21,769 nt of DNA from RGIG8745 sp045576655 (GCA_045576655.1 JAZNGW010000042.1:1-21769), one strand, 5' to 3'; positions 6,806-14,534 are shown, counted from the first letter of the stretch. The notes: generated by a model not told the origin, from the letters alone. Translations and numbers: made by a program.

Positions 6806-8647
6806 ATGAAAGAACGGCTGAAATACCTCGTCACAATGTTTCTGCTGATTATCGCAATCTTTGCAACGCAGAAACCCTTGTTCATGCTCTACAACTCAGG
6901 AGTGGCAAACGACATCGGCTTTGCCGACTTCTTCATGGTCATGCTCCACGGGCTCAAGCTCGACGTCACCATGACTTCGTACCTCATGGCAATCCCTGCA
7001 CTCGTAGTGTTGGTAAGCTATTTCATCAAGATGCCTCTGCGCAAAATTCTTGCGGCTTATTACATACTAATCATGTCCATTGTTGCAATCATCTTCGTTG
7101 CAGATTGCACAATGTACAACTTCTGGATGTTCAAGCTGAATGCCTCCGTGTTCATGTACACTGACAAGCCTGGCGACGCGCTTGCAAGCGTATCCACATG
7201 GTTCGTCATCGTGCGTCTCCTTGCCATAATCGCATTTGCAATCCTATACGGCTGGCTTTGCCTCAAAGCAACCCCAAAGACATTTGCCCGCCTGCCAAAG
7301 CACAAACTGTCATCACTCATCACAATACCCGTGTTAGGACTCCTCTTCCTCGGCATCCGCGGCGGCGTAGACGAGTCGACTGCCAATATTAGTGATGTGT
7401 ACTACTCCGACAACCAGTTCCTCAACCACGCTGCAGTCAACTCAACGTTCAACATGCTCTACACCATGACTAAGTCGGAAGACCTTTCAAAGGAATTCCA
7501 GATCTTTGACGAAAGCAAGCGCGAGGCACTCTTTAATCAGTACTACACTACCAAGAGCGTCGACACCGACACGCTTCTCACCACAACCCGCCCCAACGTG
7601 CTCATTGTTCTTTGGGAAGGATGTGGCGGATTCTTCGTCGAAGCCGTAGGCGGCGAACCAGGCGTCACACCTAACCTCAATAAGCTGGCAGCCGAAGGCG
7701 TGGTGTTCACAAACTGCTATGCCAATAGCTACCGCACCGACCGCGGCGTGCTCAGCACCCTCAGCGGATGGTTAGGCATGCCTACAACATCGCTCATGAA
7801 ACTCACCGAAAAGAGCAGCACCCTCCCAGGCATAGCCGAGAGCCTTGCTGGAGAGGGATACGCAACCGACTTCTGGTATGGCGGCGACGTAGGTTTCACT
7901 AACATGAGCAGCTACCTCTTTGAGACAGGCTACCAGTCAGTAAAGGGCGACACGTATTTCTCTGCCGAAGACCGCAACTACAGCAAGTGGGGGGCTCCCG
8001 ACCATGTCGTGCTCGACAGCGTGGCAAACACCATCCTGCGACGCTCCGGCGACTCATCCCCGTGGATGACCACAGTGCTCACCCTCAGCAGCCACGAACC
8101 GTGGGAAGTGCCATACGACCGCCTGGAAGACGGAAAGCGAAACAGCATGGCCTACACCGACCACTGCCTGGGACAGTTCATCGACCAGCTGAAAGCATCA
8201 GACCTCTGGAGCGACATGCTCATAATCATACTCCCCGACCACGGCATCAGAAGCGAAGACACACAGACCAACAGCAACTACAAAGTGGCCCATATACCTA
8301 TGGTCTGGACGGGAGGAGCAGTGAAAGAACCGCGTATCGTCCCAACCATAATGGCGCAGTCCGACATGGCAGCCACACTGCTCGGCCAGCTCCGTATCGC
8401 CCACGACGAATACATCTTCAGCCGCGACGTGTTCAGCAAGACCTACACCAGTCCGTCGGCATTCCATACATTCAGCAACGGAATGTCGCTCATCGACACC
8501 ACCGGAGTCATGACTTTCGACAACGACGCACAGAAAATCATCTACACTGAGGCGTTCACCGACAGTCTCGCGTTCAGTCCGGCACAACAAGAAGAGAAGG
8601 CTAAAGCCATCCTCCAAACCGTATACAAGGACGCCGGAGCAAGATAA
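6806..8647 (+). CDS. LtaS-like membrane sulfatase-fold enzyme
   Basis: About five N-terminal membrane helices (roughly residues 8-27, 55-75, 80-100, 133-151, 168-186) precede a periplasmic alkaline-phosphatase-superfamily domain (about 262-550). Metal and nucleophile residues are recognisable: E271 in VLWEG, T311 in SYRTDRG, D478/H479 in LPDHG and H496 in AHIPMVW. Threonine as nucleophile fits phosphoglycerol or phosphoethanolamine transferases (LtaS, OpgB and EptA relatives) rather than true sulfatases, which need Cys or Ser. With the exporter just upstream, modification of an exported lipid or glycan is a reasonable inference. A strong terminator follows 36 bp after the stop. Confidence 0.85.
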   Translation: MKERLKYLVTMFLLIIAIFATQKPLFMLYNSGVANDIGFADFFMVMLHGLKLDVTMTSYLMAIPALVVLVSYFIKMPLRKILAAYYILIMSIVAIIFVADCTMYNFWMFKLNASVFMYTDKPGDALASVSTWFVIVRLLAIIAFAILYGWLCLKATPKTFARLPKHKLSSLITIPVLGLLFLGIRGGVDESTANISDVYYSDNQFLNHAAVNSTFNMLYTMTKSEDLSKEFQIFDESKREALFNQYYTTKSVDTDTLLTTTRPNVLIVLWEGCGGFFVEAVGGEPGVTPNLNKLAAEGVVFTNCYANSYRTDRGVLSTLSGWLGMPTTSLMKLTEKSSTLPGIAESLAGEGYATDFWYGGDVGFTNMSSYLFETGYQSVKGDTYFSAEDRNYSKWGAPDHVVLDSVANTILRRSGDSSPWMTTVLTLSSHEPWEVPYDRLEDGKRNSMAYTDHCLGQFIDQLKASDLWSDMLIIILPDHGIRSEDTQTNSNYKVAHIPMVWTGGAVKEPRIVPTIMAQSDMAATLLGQLRIAHDEYIFSRDVFSKTYTSPSAFHTFSNGMSLIDTTGVMTFDNDAQKIIYTEAFTDSLAFSPAQQEEKAKAILQTVYKDAGAR

Positions 8648-8682
8648 GCATGTGGGGGGGGGCACCTCACACACGACACACA

Positions 8683-8722
8683 CAAAAGGCACAGACAACC
8701 ATATGCCAGTCTGTGCCTTTTT
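8683..8722 (+). terminator. Intrinsic terminator after the LtaS-like gene
   Basis: AAAAGGCACAGAC (8683-8695) pairs exactly with GTCTGTGCCTTTT (8708-8720) across a 12-base loop, ending in a T-run. It closes the exporter operon and separates it from the ECF cluster. A run of nine G lies just before it at 8653-8661. Confidence 0.85.
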
Positions 8723-8750
8723 CCATTTTTGAGAAAAACATGCCGTCCCC

Positions 8751-8779
8751 CTGTAACAAACCAACCTCCCGACTCGTTA
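8751..8779 (+). promoter_or_regulatory. Candidate ECF-type promoter of the sigma operon
   Basis: TGTAAC (8751-8756) and CGTTAG (8774-8779) are separated by 17 bp. An AAC-containing -35 and a CGT-containing -10 at 16-17 bp are the general layout of ECF sigma promoters. It lies about 45 bp before the first gene of an operon that encodes an ECF factor, so autoregulation is plausible. No TAnnTTTG box was seen here. Confidence 0.45.
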
Positions 8780-8824
8780 GTACAGATAGAAAAGCTAAAA
8801 CACAACCAATAAACGACAAAAGAC

Positions 8825-9355
8825 ATGAAGAAAAGTATCTTAACACTGGCAATGCTAATCATAGCAAGTTGCACATTCGCTCAGAGCGCCGACTATCTCA
8901 TCAAGCAATACAGAAAAGCCAAAGGGGCTGACTACGAGAACATGACGAAAAAAATCAAGAAGCAAGCTAAAAAGGAGCGGTACATCAACCCGAAATATTA
9001 CAGCGAATCGCTACGCATCAACAAAGCGGAAATTCTGACCGTGGAGCTCAACGCAAGCGAGAGAGAAGCTCTCACGAAAAACATCGAGAGCATCGACAAC
9101 TACAAATGCCTGTATCAGCAGAAAAGTAATACAGAAAACCTACTAAGCAATGGATTCACCCTCTTCCCTAACCGACAATACTACGGCATAGAAGAGAACG
9201 ACACCATAAAGGACGGCATAATCCGTGCTGACTTCCGTACCAATGGAAAGATAAAGACTTTTATCTTGCACGTCACTGGGGCAGTAACTTTGGAGGAGTA
9301 CATGAACCTCATGTGGTTTGAGGAAACGAAGAATATTAACATCAAAAAAGATTAG
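8825..9355 (+). CDS. Secreted protein of unknown function, first gene of the ECF cluster
   Basis: This 176-residue protein has a clear signal peptide (MKKSILTLAMLIIASCTFAQ, cleaved after residue 20 or so; the Cys is not in an obvious lipobox). A lysine-rich segment follows (KKIKKQAKKE, about 42-51), then a mixed alpha/beta region with EREALTKNIESIDNYKCL. I do not recognise the family with certainty. Its size, signal peptide and place beside a DUF4252 protein and an ECF sigma factor suggest a distant relative of the DUF4252 group. It follows the candidate ECF promoter and is 41 bp upstream of the sigma gene with no terminator between. Confidence 0.8.
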   Translation: MKKSILTLAMLIIASCTFAQSADYLIKQYRKAKGADYENMTKKIKKQAKKERYINPKYYSESLRINKAEILTVELNASEREALTKNIESIDNYKCLYQQKSNTENLLSNGFTLFPNRQYYGIEENDTIKDGIIRADFRTNGKIKTFILHVTGAVTLEEYMNLMWFEETKNINIKKD

Positions 9356-9396
9356 AAGAGCCACGCCGGAAGACCTAAGGCGAGATAACAACACGT

Positions 9397-9909
9397 ATGG
9401 ACGCACAGGAGTTTAAACAACGGTTCATGCCCTACCACAGGATGCTCTACCGAGTAGCCTACAGGTTGACAGGCAACGTACAGGAAGCAGAAGACCTGTT
9501 GCAGGACACGTACATGCGATTGTGGCAGAAGAGGGAACAGATAACCGGAGAGGCGCTGACAGAGGCATACCTCGTCATCGTCATGAAGAACCTCCATCGC
9601 GACAAGATGCGGCTTAAAAGCATCGACACCTCAGCCGACCTGACCGAACGCATCGAACCGCCCGATGACACCCGCCCCGACGAGAACACTGAAAGGGAAG
9701 ACGAGGCGTTCATCATGAAAGACCTGATAGACCACCTGCCACCACGAGAACGCAAGATAATAACGATGTACCTGCTGGAAGAGCAATCCTACGAGGAGAT
9801 AGAGACAACCACAGGACTCAAGCAAGGAAACATCCGACAGATAGTGATGAGAACCCGACAGAAACTAAAAGAACAATTCAATAAACTCGCAAAAACATGG
9901 ATGAACTGA
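9397..9909 (+). CDS. ECF RNA polymerase sigma factor
   Basis: This is a short sigma-70 family protein of 170 residues with only regions 2 and 4. Region 2 (about 10-75) contains the typical YRLTGNVQEAEDLLQDTYMRLW. Region 4 (about 107-160) contains LPPRERKIITMYLLEEQSYEEI, then the recognition helix around GLKQGNIRQIVMRTRQKLK. The last 13 bases overlap the next gene, a usual sign of a sigma/anti-sigma pair. It presumably redirects RNA polymerase to a small set of promoters, likely including its own operon. Confidence 0.93.
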   Translation: MDAQEFKQRFMPYHRMLYRVAYRLTGNVQEAEDLLQDTYMRLWQKREQITGEALTEAYLVIVMKNLHRDKMRLKSIDTSADLTERIEPPDDTRPDENTEREDEAFIMKDLIDHLPPRERKIITMYLLEEQSYEEIETTTGLKQGNIRQIVMRTRQKLKEQFNKLAKTWMN

Positions 9910-10313
9910 AACACTTAAATACCGAAGGGCTCAACGACATAGAGATACCTGACGGACTGGAAGCCAAACTCTCCATGAAGATTGACCAATGGGCTGAGAG
10001 CGAACGCAAAGCAGCCAAACCGTCACCGCAGCAACGCAAAAAACGCATCAGCCTGCTTCGCACCGCAAGCATTGCAGCCAGCATAGCACTGCTTCTCGGC
10101 ATAGGCATAACGCTCAGCAACCATGACAACAAAGTCCAAAGAGACACATTCGACAATCCAGAGCAAGCCCGCCAAGAAGCAGAAAAAGCCCTAAACCTCC
10201 TTGTCTACAACCTCGGCAAAGGCATGGAGCAGCTAAACAAAATGAAAGAAATCAGCGGAAGCACAAACAGCACCATCAACAACTCATTAAAACTATTAGA
10301 AAACCATGAATAA
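9897..10313 (+). CDS. Single-helix membrane protein, probable anti-sigma factor
   Basis: The protein has 138 residues: a soluble N-terminal part (1-50, with basic PSPQQRKKR just before the membrane), one transmembrane helix (about 52-74) and a periplasmic tail of about 60 residues with no cysteine. It overlaps the sigma gene by 13 bp and the next gene by 8 bp. Position, topology and size fit an anti-sigma factor that holds the ECF protein at the membrane, but there is no HxxxCxxC zinc motif and I see no named family signature, so the role is inferred from context. Confidence 0.75.
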   Translation: MDELKHLNTEGLNDIEIPDGLEAKLSMKIDQWAESERKAAKPSPQQRKKRISLLRTASIAASIALLLGIGITLSNHDNKVQRDTFDNPEQARQEAEKALNLLVYNLGKGMEQLNKMKEISGSTNSTINNSLKLLENHE

Positions 10314-10776
10314 GGCAATAGCAAAGATAATAGCAATCGTGACAATGGCATTCATCTGCACCACGGCAAACGCCCAGTCCAATCCGTTCGACAAATACGC
10401 CGACTCAAGAGACGTCACATACATCTACATCTCAAAAACCATGCTCGGACTGATGGGGTCTAAAATATCCGCCAACATCAACGATGTCAACATAAGCGAA
10501 ATCATCAACGGCCTCAACAGCATCCAGATCATCACCTCAGGCACCGCAGCCACCAAGAAGTCGCTGAAGAACGAAGCGCAGTCAATCGTCAAGAAGAACA
10601 AGTACGAACTGCTCATGCAAGTGTCGGAAAACAACAGGAAAGTCGACATCTACCACAAGGAGAGCAAAGACAACTCCGTAATCGTGATGATTACCGACAA
10701 CGAGAACGAGACCGTCCTCATCGTATTCTCTGGCACATTCAGCACGGAAAACGTCATGAAGATGATTCAGCAATAA
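10306..10776 (+). CDS. DUF4252 secreted protein
   Basis: A 156-residue protein with a signal peptide (about 1-24, ending TTANAQS). The body matches the DUF4252 pattern: an early DVTYIYISKTML-like strand and helix, then NISEIINGLNSIQIITS, and a late VIVMITDNENETVLIVFSGTFS followed by a short helix. Members are common in Bacteroidetes next to ECF sigma genes; their function is not known to me. It overlaps the anti-sigma candidate by 8 bp, so the four genes 8825-10776 are an operon. Its stop lies 2 bp from the stop of the convergent glycosyltransferase gene. Confidence 0.85.
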   Translation: MNKAIAKIIAIVTMAFICTTANAQSNPFDKYADSRDVTYIYISKTMLGLMGSKISANINDVNISEIINGLNSIQIITSGTAATKKSLKNEAQSIVKKNKYELLMQVSENNRKVDIYHKESKDNSVIVMITDNENETVLIVFSGTFSTENVMKMIQQ

Positions 10777-10778
10777 GA

Positions 10779-11858
10779 CTACTGGCGGCGGGTGGCGAAG
10801 TTCGCCGCAGAGCCGCCACAAACAATATTCCTCCTCGAAATCATCGAACGCACATCAATCGGAAGCCGCAAAGCAGCGGCAAGTTCACCTTTCGGACAGT
10901 CGGCTGCATGCACCTTCGGATCGCCTAAGCGCAGCTTCATCACAAACACGCTCGGCCCTGTAGTCATGCTCCCCACAAAAGAATCGCACGAAAGCAGCAA
11001 GTCTACAGAAACAATAAGACGCACAATAGCGCCCTTCTTTTCTGACGGTTCCACCCTACAGAACTTCTTGTGGTAATACCCCCTCTCATCCTCACGGCAA
11101 AGAGTCAGAAGCCTGAGTTCCGGAAAATCCGCCCTTACCTTCAGGAACTGCCGGTAGTCATCAGTCAATACAAACAGGCAATCTCCAGCCTGAAGCCCCA
11201 ACCTCCCCACAATGGTTTTGCCGTCGACCAAGCACGCCTCCGTCACCTTGTCGCCACCACGAATCTGCACACCTGAATAGACCGACGGCAAGGACATACT
11301 CTTCCTGCATGCCTCCCTCTGCGACAGAACATAAGGATTAAGCCGCCAAACCATACGCGCCACTTTGGCAAACGCTCCCATATAGTCATCGTCAATGCCG
11401 AGTTCAGGCACACATATCCTCTGCAACCTATCGACCCGCACATCCTGGGCAAACAAAACGCGCTCCCCATAAGTCACCAACGCCATCAAACGCCCTATCC
11501 GCGTCAGCATCCCCTTCTTGAACTTCCATACTACAGGTCCCAAGGACCTTTGCGCCCTGCACAACTTCATTATGCGGCGCCAGGACGGCAACCTGTGGAA
11601 ATTGTATTTCCTGTGGAACGCCTCATGCCTCTCCTCACAGAACGGCATGAAATATTCGGTCCACCCCACCCCTGTGCCAAAATTCGCATCATCGGAATAC
11701 ATCTGAAACCTTATCCGATGCGCCAGACAGTACAGCACGGCGTCAACCATGTAATTCATTTCGACAAACAGACCGCAGTCCACACCAATGCGGCACACCA
11801 TTCTTCTGCCGCAAGATTCATTAAATTTACGATAGGCATCCAAATCCAGTTCTCCCAT
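10779..11858 (-). CDS. Fucosyltransferase-like glycosyltransferase
   Basis: This 359-residue soluble protein has no signal peptide. Near residue 215 it has GVQIRGGDKV, which resembles the R-G/T-D-K donor-binding motif of alpha-1,6-fucosyltransferase/NodZ-type enzymes. FVLTDDYRQF and DLLLSCDSFVGSMTTGPSVFVMKLR follow in the order expected for that superfamily. The N-terminal MVCRIGVDCGLFVEMNYMVDAVLYC suits the first Rossmann half. It probably adds a sugar, perhaps fucose, to a surface glycan; donor and acceptor cannot be read from sequence. The true start may be Met20, because the first 19 residues look like an extension. It stands alone, with a motif shared with the sigma-barrel gene about 50 bp upstream. 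Confidence 0.65.
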   Translation of the reverse strand: MGELDLDAYRKFNESCGRRMVCRIGVDCGLFVEMNYMVDAVLYCLAHRIRFQMYSDDANFGTGVGWTEYFMPFCEERHEAFHRKYNFHRLPSWRRIMKLCRAQRSLGPVVWKFKKGMLTRIGRLMALVTYGERVLFAQDVRVDRLQRICVPELGIDDDYMGAFAKVARMVWRLNPYVLSQREACRKSMSLPSVYSGVQIRGGDKVTEACLVDGKTIVGRLGLQAGDCLFVLTDDYRQFLKVRADFPELRLLTLCREDERGYYHKKFCRVEPSEKKGAIVRLIVSVDLLLSCDSFVGSMTTGPSVFVMKLRLGDPKVHAADCPKGELAAALRLPIDVRSMISRRNIVCGGSAANFATRRQ

Positions 11859-11908
11859 TCCCTCTTTTAATTTTAGTTCATCTTAAGTTTTACCGGGCCT
11901 CAATGGTC

Positions 11909-11946
11909 CCCACTTATATAGATGCCCCAGAAGAATCAAAGACTGC
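11909..11946 (-). promoter_or_regulatory. Shared promoter-like motif, glycosyltransferase copy
   Basis: Read on the minus strand it starts GCAGTCTTTGA and ends ATCTATATAAGTGGG. Related copies lie at 12667-12704 and 14535-14574. A TTTG and a TATATAAG are 16 bp apart here, which is not the normal Bacteroidetes primary promoter spacing. The motif ends 50 bp before the gene's ATG, so it is well placed to be a promoter or operator. Confidence 0.5.
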
Positions 11947-12008
11947 ATCAAGCCCCTTAGGAGACGGCCTTTAATGGAGTAGCAGGAGTGACGTTTCGCT
12001 TAGGAGTG

Positions 12009-12411
12009 CATCATTGTAACCGCCATGTTGTCATTAGCGTTATCCACGTAGGGTGCGGACCTATGTGTCCGCCCGATAGCTCCTGCCACTGTCATCCTGA
12101 ACGTTAGTGAAGGGTCTCAACTCACAGGCTCTAAACTACAGATAGCACAGATTTTCACAGATTAATTCTTTTAACAAGTTACTTTTAATCTGCTCGAATC
12201 CGTGAAATCTGTGATCTGTGCCACATTCGGGTGGGGTTCGCCCGTCAGAAAACACCGCCACTGCAGTGAAAACTTTGCTTCACCTCGGTGGATATTTTGC
12301 GCCGCCGCGGAGAAAAGTATAAATAAAACTTATATTTGTAAGAATAAAACTAATATTTATATAAATAAAACTATTATTCGTACAAATATTACTTTTATTT
12401 ATAGTTTTCAG
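12009..12411 (-). repeat. 404 bp long inverted repeat, copy B
   Basis: This is the inverted partner of 165-568, with about 16 differences by eye. The pair flanks 11.4 kb carrying all genes from the PagL-like protein to the glycosyltransferase. It lies in a gene-free stretch of 963 bp (11859-12821) that also holds two promoter-like motifs, a leader remnant, a hairpin and a terminator. Confidence 0.85.
12310..12409 (-). repeat. AT-rich core of 21 bp units, copy 2
   Basis: This is the reverse complement of the core at 167-266 with one visible change (CG for CA near 12380). Because 21 bp equals seven codons, it creates spurious open frames with seven-residue periodicity on both strands; none of these is a gene. 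Confidence 0.8.
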
Positions 12412-12546
12412 CGGGGAGTTGAGAATTAAGGAGCGGGGTGTAGGGAGTTTTGCACCGAGGCGTAGAGGACTTTCCAGTGCGATAGTGCTGATTTTTAACG
12501 CAATAAGGCAAACAGCAGTATACTCGTTGCCCATGTAGGGATGAGG

Positions 12547-12587
12547 GGGTATATCAAAATGCAGACTTACTATCATTTTGTATACCC
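12547..12587. other. Hairpin with 14 bp stem
   Basis: GGGTATATCAAAATG (12547-12561) pairs with CATTTTGTATACCC (12574-12587), with one bulged base and a 12-base loop. A short T-run follows on the plus strand. It could be a terminator or the remains of a small mobile repeat. Confidence 0.5.
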
Positions 12588-12589
12588 TT

Positions 12590-12704
12590 TACCAACTTAT
12601 TCTTAAGCCTGTTCTTCCATTCCCTTTTTGTTTTCGCTAATCTTAAGTTTTCGGAGCACAAATGTACCCACTTATATAGATACCCAAAAGGCATCAAAGA
12701 CTGC
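12590..12704 (-). pseudogene. Decayed duplicate of the glycosyltransferase leader and start
   Basis: On the minus strand this region parallels 11830-11946. It has the same promoter-like motif (12667-12704), then AAAACTTAAGAT, an A-rich stretch and GGGAATGGAAGAACAGG against GGGAATGGGAGAACTGG in the intact gene. The reading frame stops after five codons (ATG at 12620, TAA at 12603), and similarity fades soon after. This is best read as the 5' remnant of a second copy; alternatively only the leader was duplicated. Confidence 0.45.
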
Positions 12705-12766
12705 ACGCCTAAAACTTTATTTTTTGCCATGCAGTCATCATCCTGAGACCTGAGGACAACAAAACA

Positions 12767-12806
12767 GAAAGGCAAGAATCCGTCTGAACACGGAATCTTG
12801 CCTTTC
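12767..12806 (-). terminator. Terminator of the sigma-barrel gene
   Basis: The 16 bp arms at 12767-12782 and 12791-12806 pair with one mismatch and an 8-base loop. On the minus strand the stem is followed by TTTCTGTTTTGTTG. It lies 16 bp beyond the stop codon of the sigma-barrel fusion. Confidence 0.75.
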
Positions 12807-12821
12807 CACCACAGCAGAACG

Positions 12822-14510
12822 CTACCAGGTAATCCTTATTCCGAACGGGCATGTAAACATCACAGGCTGTTCCGTCCAAATCGTATGCGTCTCGCCGCCT
12901 GAAGGGATAAACCAGTTGAAAGTCGGCTCGACAAATATGCTCGTGTTTGGAGCAAATTCATACTGAAGCCCGACGCTTGCTCCCGTTTGCCACTGCAAAG
13001 GAGGGCTGAAGCGCTTGTCACCGAATATTATGCGCTTCCAATCATTGTCTGCACTGCCTACCAACTTGCTGTAGACTGGGACATGAAGTGTTACACCGGC
13101 AGAAGCGTATGCTGACAGGCGCTTGTAGTCCATCCACTTGTATGACACTCGGAGCGGCACTCCGAGATAATGTATCTTTTGACGTGTGGCAGCGGAGTCG
13201 CCTCCCTCTCCCATCGTGAAGCGGGACTTAAGGATGGAGTATTGCAGACCTGTCTCCAGACTCCACCTGTCGCTGATAGGTTTTGTGACGGATATGCCAA
13301 ACGTGATTGGCTTTTCATGATGCTCTTTATGCACAATCTTGCCGCTGTATTGCTCTGCTATCTGGATAAGCTGAAGCGTATCGGCAGAGGCATTGTCGGA
13401 GGCAATCGCCTTCAAGTACTTGCAGTATTCCTCCCAAGTGCTCACATGGCTTGGCATTTCGCCTAACGGGCCGTCCATCTCCGGAAGGAGAGACGTGTTG
13501 ATAGCAATCAGGTTGTAGACATTCTGCACCAAGGCTGGTCCTAACGAACCTAATGCGAGGAACTGCCACTTCCGGTTTTTCCTGCTGTCAAGTTCAGCGA
13601 TATTTATCTCTGGCAGGAGTATCGGTCTGATGACAGTATCTGCCACATCAACGCTAAGCGTATCGGCAATGGTCTCTGCTATCAGAATGCTGTCGATATT
13701 AGGTTCTGGAGCAAACGTAACAGTCGCTGTATCAACCAACGAGACTGTATCTGCAGCAGCGCGAGCCAACGCCTTCATCTCTTCCGGTCTGACTTTCGGA
13801 GCAGGTGCCAGTTTTTCTTCCGGCAGAGCACGCTGCTCCGCAACACTGTCAGTGGCATTCCGTATTATTTGCGTTGGCATGTCAGCCTCAGCATTTACCT
13901 CAGCTACTTGGTCGTGCCCCTTCTCTTCTTCACGCAACATCAAGTACCATGCTATAGGAATGAGCAGTAAAGCCAGCACGCCCAGAAGCATGCGTTTGAG
14001 CAAGCGCTTGGCACGCGATAATTGCGAAGAGGAACTATGAGGTTCTATGCCGAGCATGTCTGCAATCTCCTTGTGGGAAAAGCCCTCGACGACGTAAAGG
14101 CGCAGGATTTTGCGATAGCCCTCCGGAAGTTGGTCGATTAGTCCGAGCAGTTCCTTGTGGTCCATATAGGAATCTGGAGATGACGCAGGATCGACAAACA
14201 CGGCATCTTCCTCATTGACAGTAGAGAAAGGCTGGATGCGGATCCGACCTCTTCGCTCAACATGCTTCAATGAAACATTTCTGACTATTGACGTAAGCCA
14301 TTCGCAAAATCTTGTGTTATCCTTAAGGCTGCCGATAGAGACGAAAGCCATGACAAACGCGTCGTGGACAAGGTCCTTGGCTGTTTCCTTGTCCTCCTTT
14401 ATGATATTCATACATACCCCCATCATTTTCAGGTAGTATGTCCTGTACAATATGTCGAAAGCATCCGAGTCCTTATCCTTTGCCCTCTGAATCAAAGCAT
14501 CCAAATCCAT
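12822..14510 (-). CDS. ECF sigma factor fused to a membrane helix and outer-membrane-type beta-barrel
   Basis: One unbroken frame of 562 residues. Residues 1-85 are sigma region 2 (DAFDILYRTYY, then ETAKDLVHDAFVMAF). Residues 120-172 are region 4 (LIDQLPEGYRKILRLYVVEG, then HKEIADMLGI and QLSRAKRLLK). A transmembrane helix follows at about 173-191, then a roughly 120-residue linker rich in Ala, Glu, Asp, Thr and Val. From about 313 to the end alternating strands look like a PorT-type barrel (VTKPISDRWSLETGLQYSIL, LGVPLRVSYKW, SVGLQYEFAPNTSIFVEPTF), ending in aromatic FGIRITW as outer-membrane proteins do. Sigma and barrel are normally separate genes. A lost stop codon between neighbours would give this. 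It stands alone between its own motif and terminator. The domains are clear; whether the chain stays intact or is cleaved is unknown. Confidence 0.85.
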   Translation of the reverse strand: MDLDALIQRAKDKDSDAFDILYRTYYLKMMGVCMNIIKEDKETAKDLVHDAFVMAFVSIGSLKDNTRFCEWLTSIVRNVSLKHVERRGRIRIQPFSTVNEEDAVFVDPASSPDSYMDHKELLGLIDQLPEGYRKILRLYVVEGFSHKEIADMLGIEPHSSSSQLSRAKRLLKRMLLGVLALLLIPIAWYLMLREEEKGHDQVAEVNAEADMPTQIIRNATDSVAEQRALPEEKLAPAPKVRPEEMKALARAAADTVSLVDTATVTFAPEPNIDSILIAETIADTLSVDVADTVIRPILLPEINIAELDSRKNRKWQFLALGSLGPALVQNVYNLIAINTSLLPEMDGPLGEMPSHVSTWEEYCKYLKAIASDNASADTLQLIQIAEQYSGKIVHKEHHEKPITFGISVTKPISDRWSLETGLQYSILKSRFTMGEGGDSAATRQKIHYLGVPLRVSYKWMDYKRLSAYASAGVTLHVPVYSKLVGSADNDWKRIIFGDKRFSPPLQWQTGASVGLQYEFAPNTSIFVEPTFNWFIPSGGETHTIWTEQPVMFTCPFGIRITW

Positions 14511-14534
14511 CTGTCTACGGAACCATTAAGACGG

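Noticed and set aside
8650..8931. 93-codon frame between the LtaS-like gene and the ECF cluster
   Set aside because: It covers a strong terminator and the candidate promoter and runs into the secreted protein gene in another frame.
12014..12042. TGTAAC-17 bp-CGTTA inside repeat copy B, like the ECF promoter at 8751
   Set aside because: Copy A has an 18 bp spacer, and no gene lies downstream on that strand, so it is probably chance.
12202..12576. Open frames on both strands with seven-residue periodicity (NKT/NIT-rich peptides)
   Set aside because: They are read-through of the 21 bp units of the AT-rich core (21 bp = 7 codons) and have no start context or homology I recognise.
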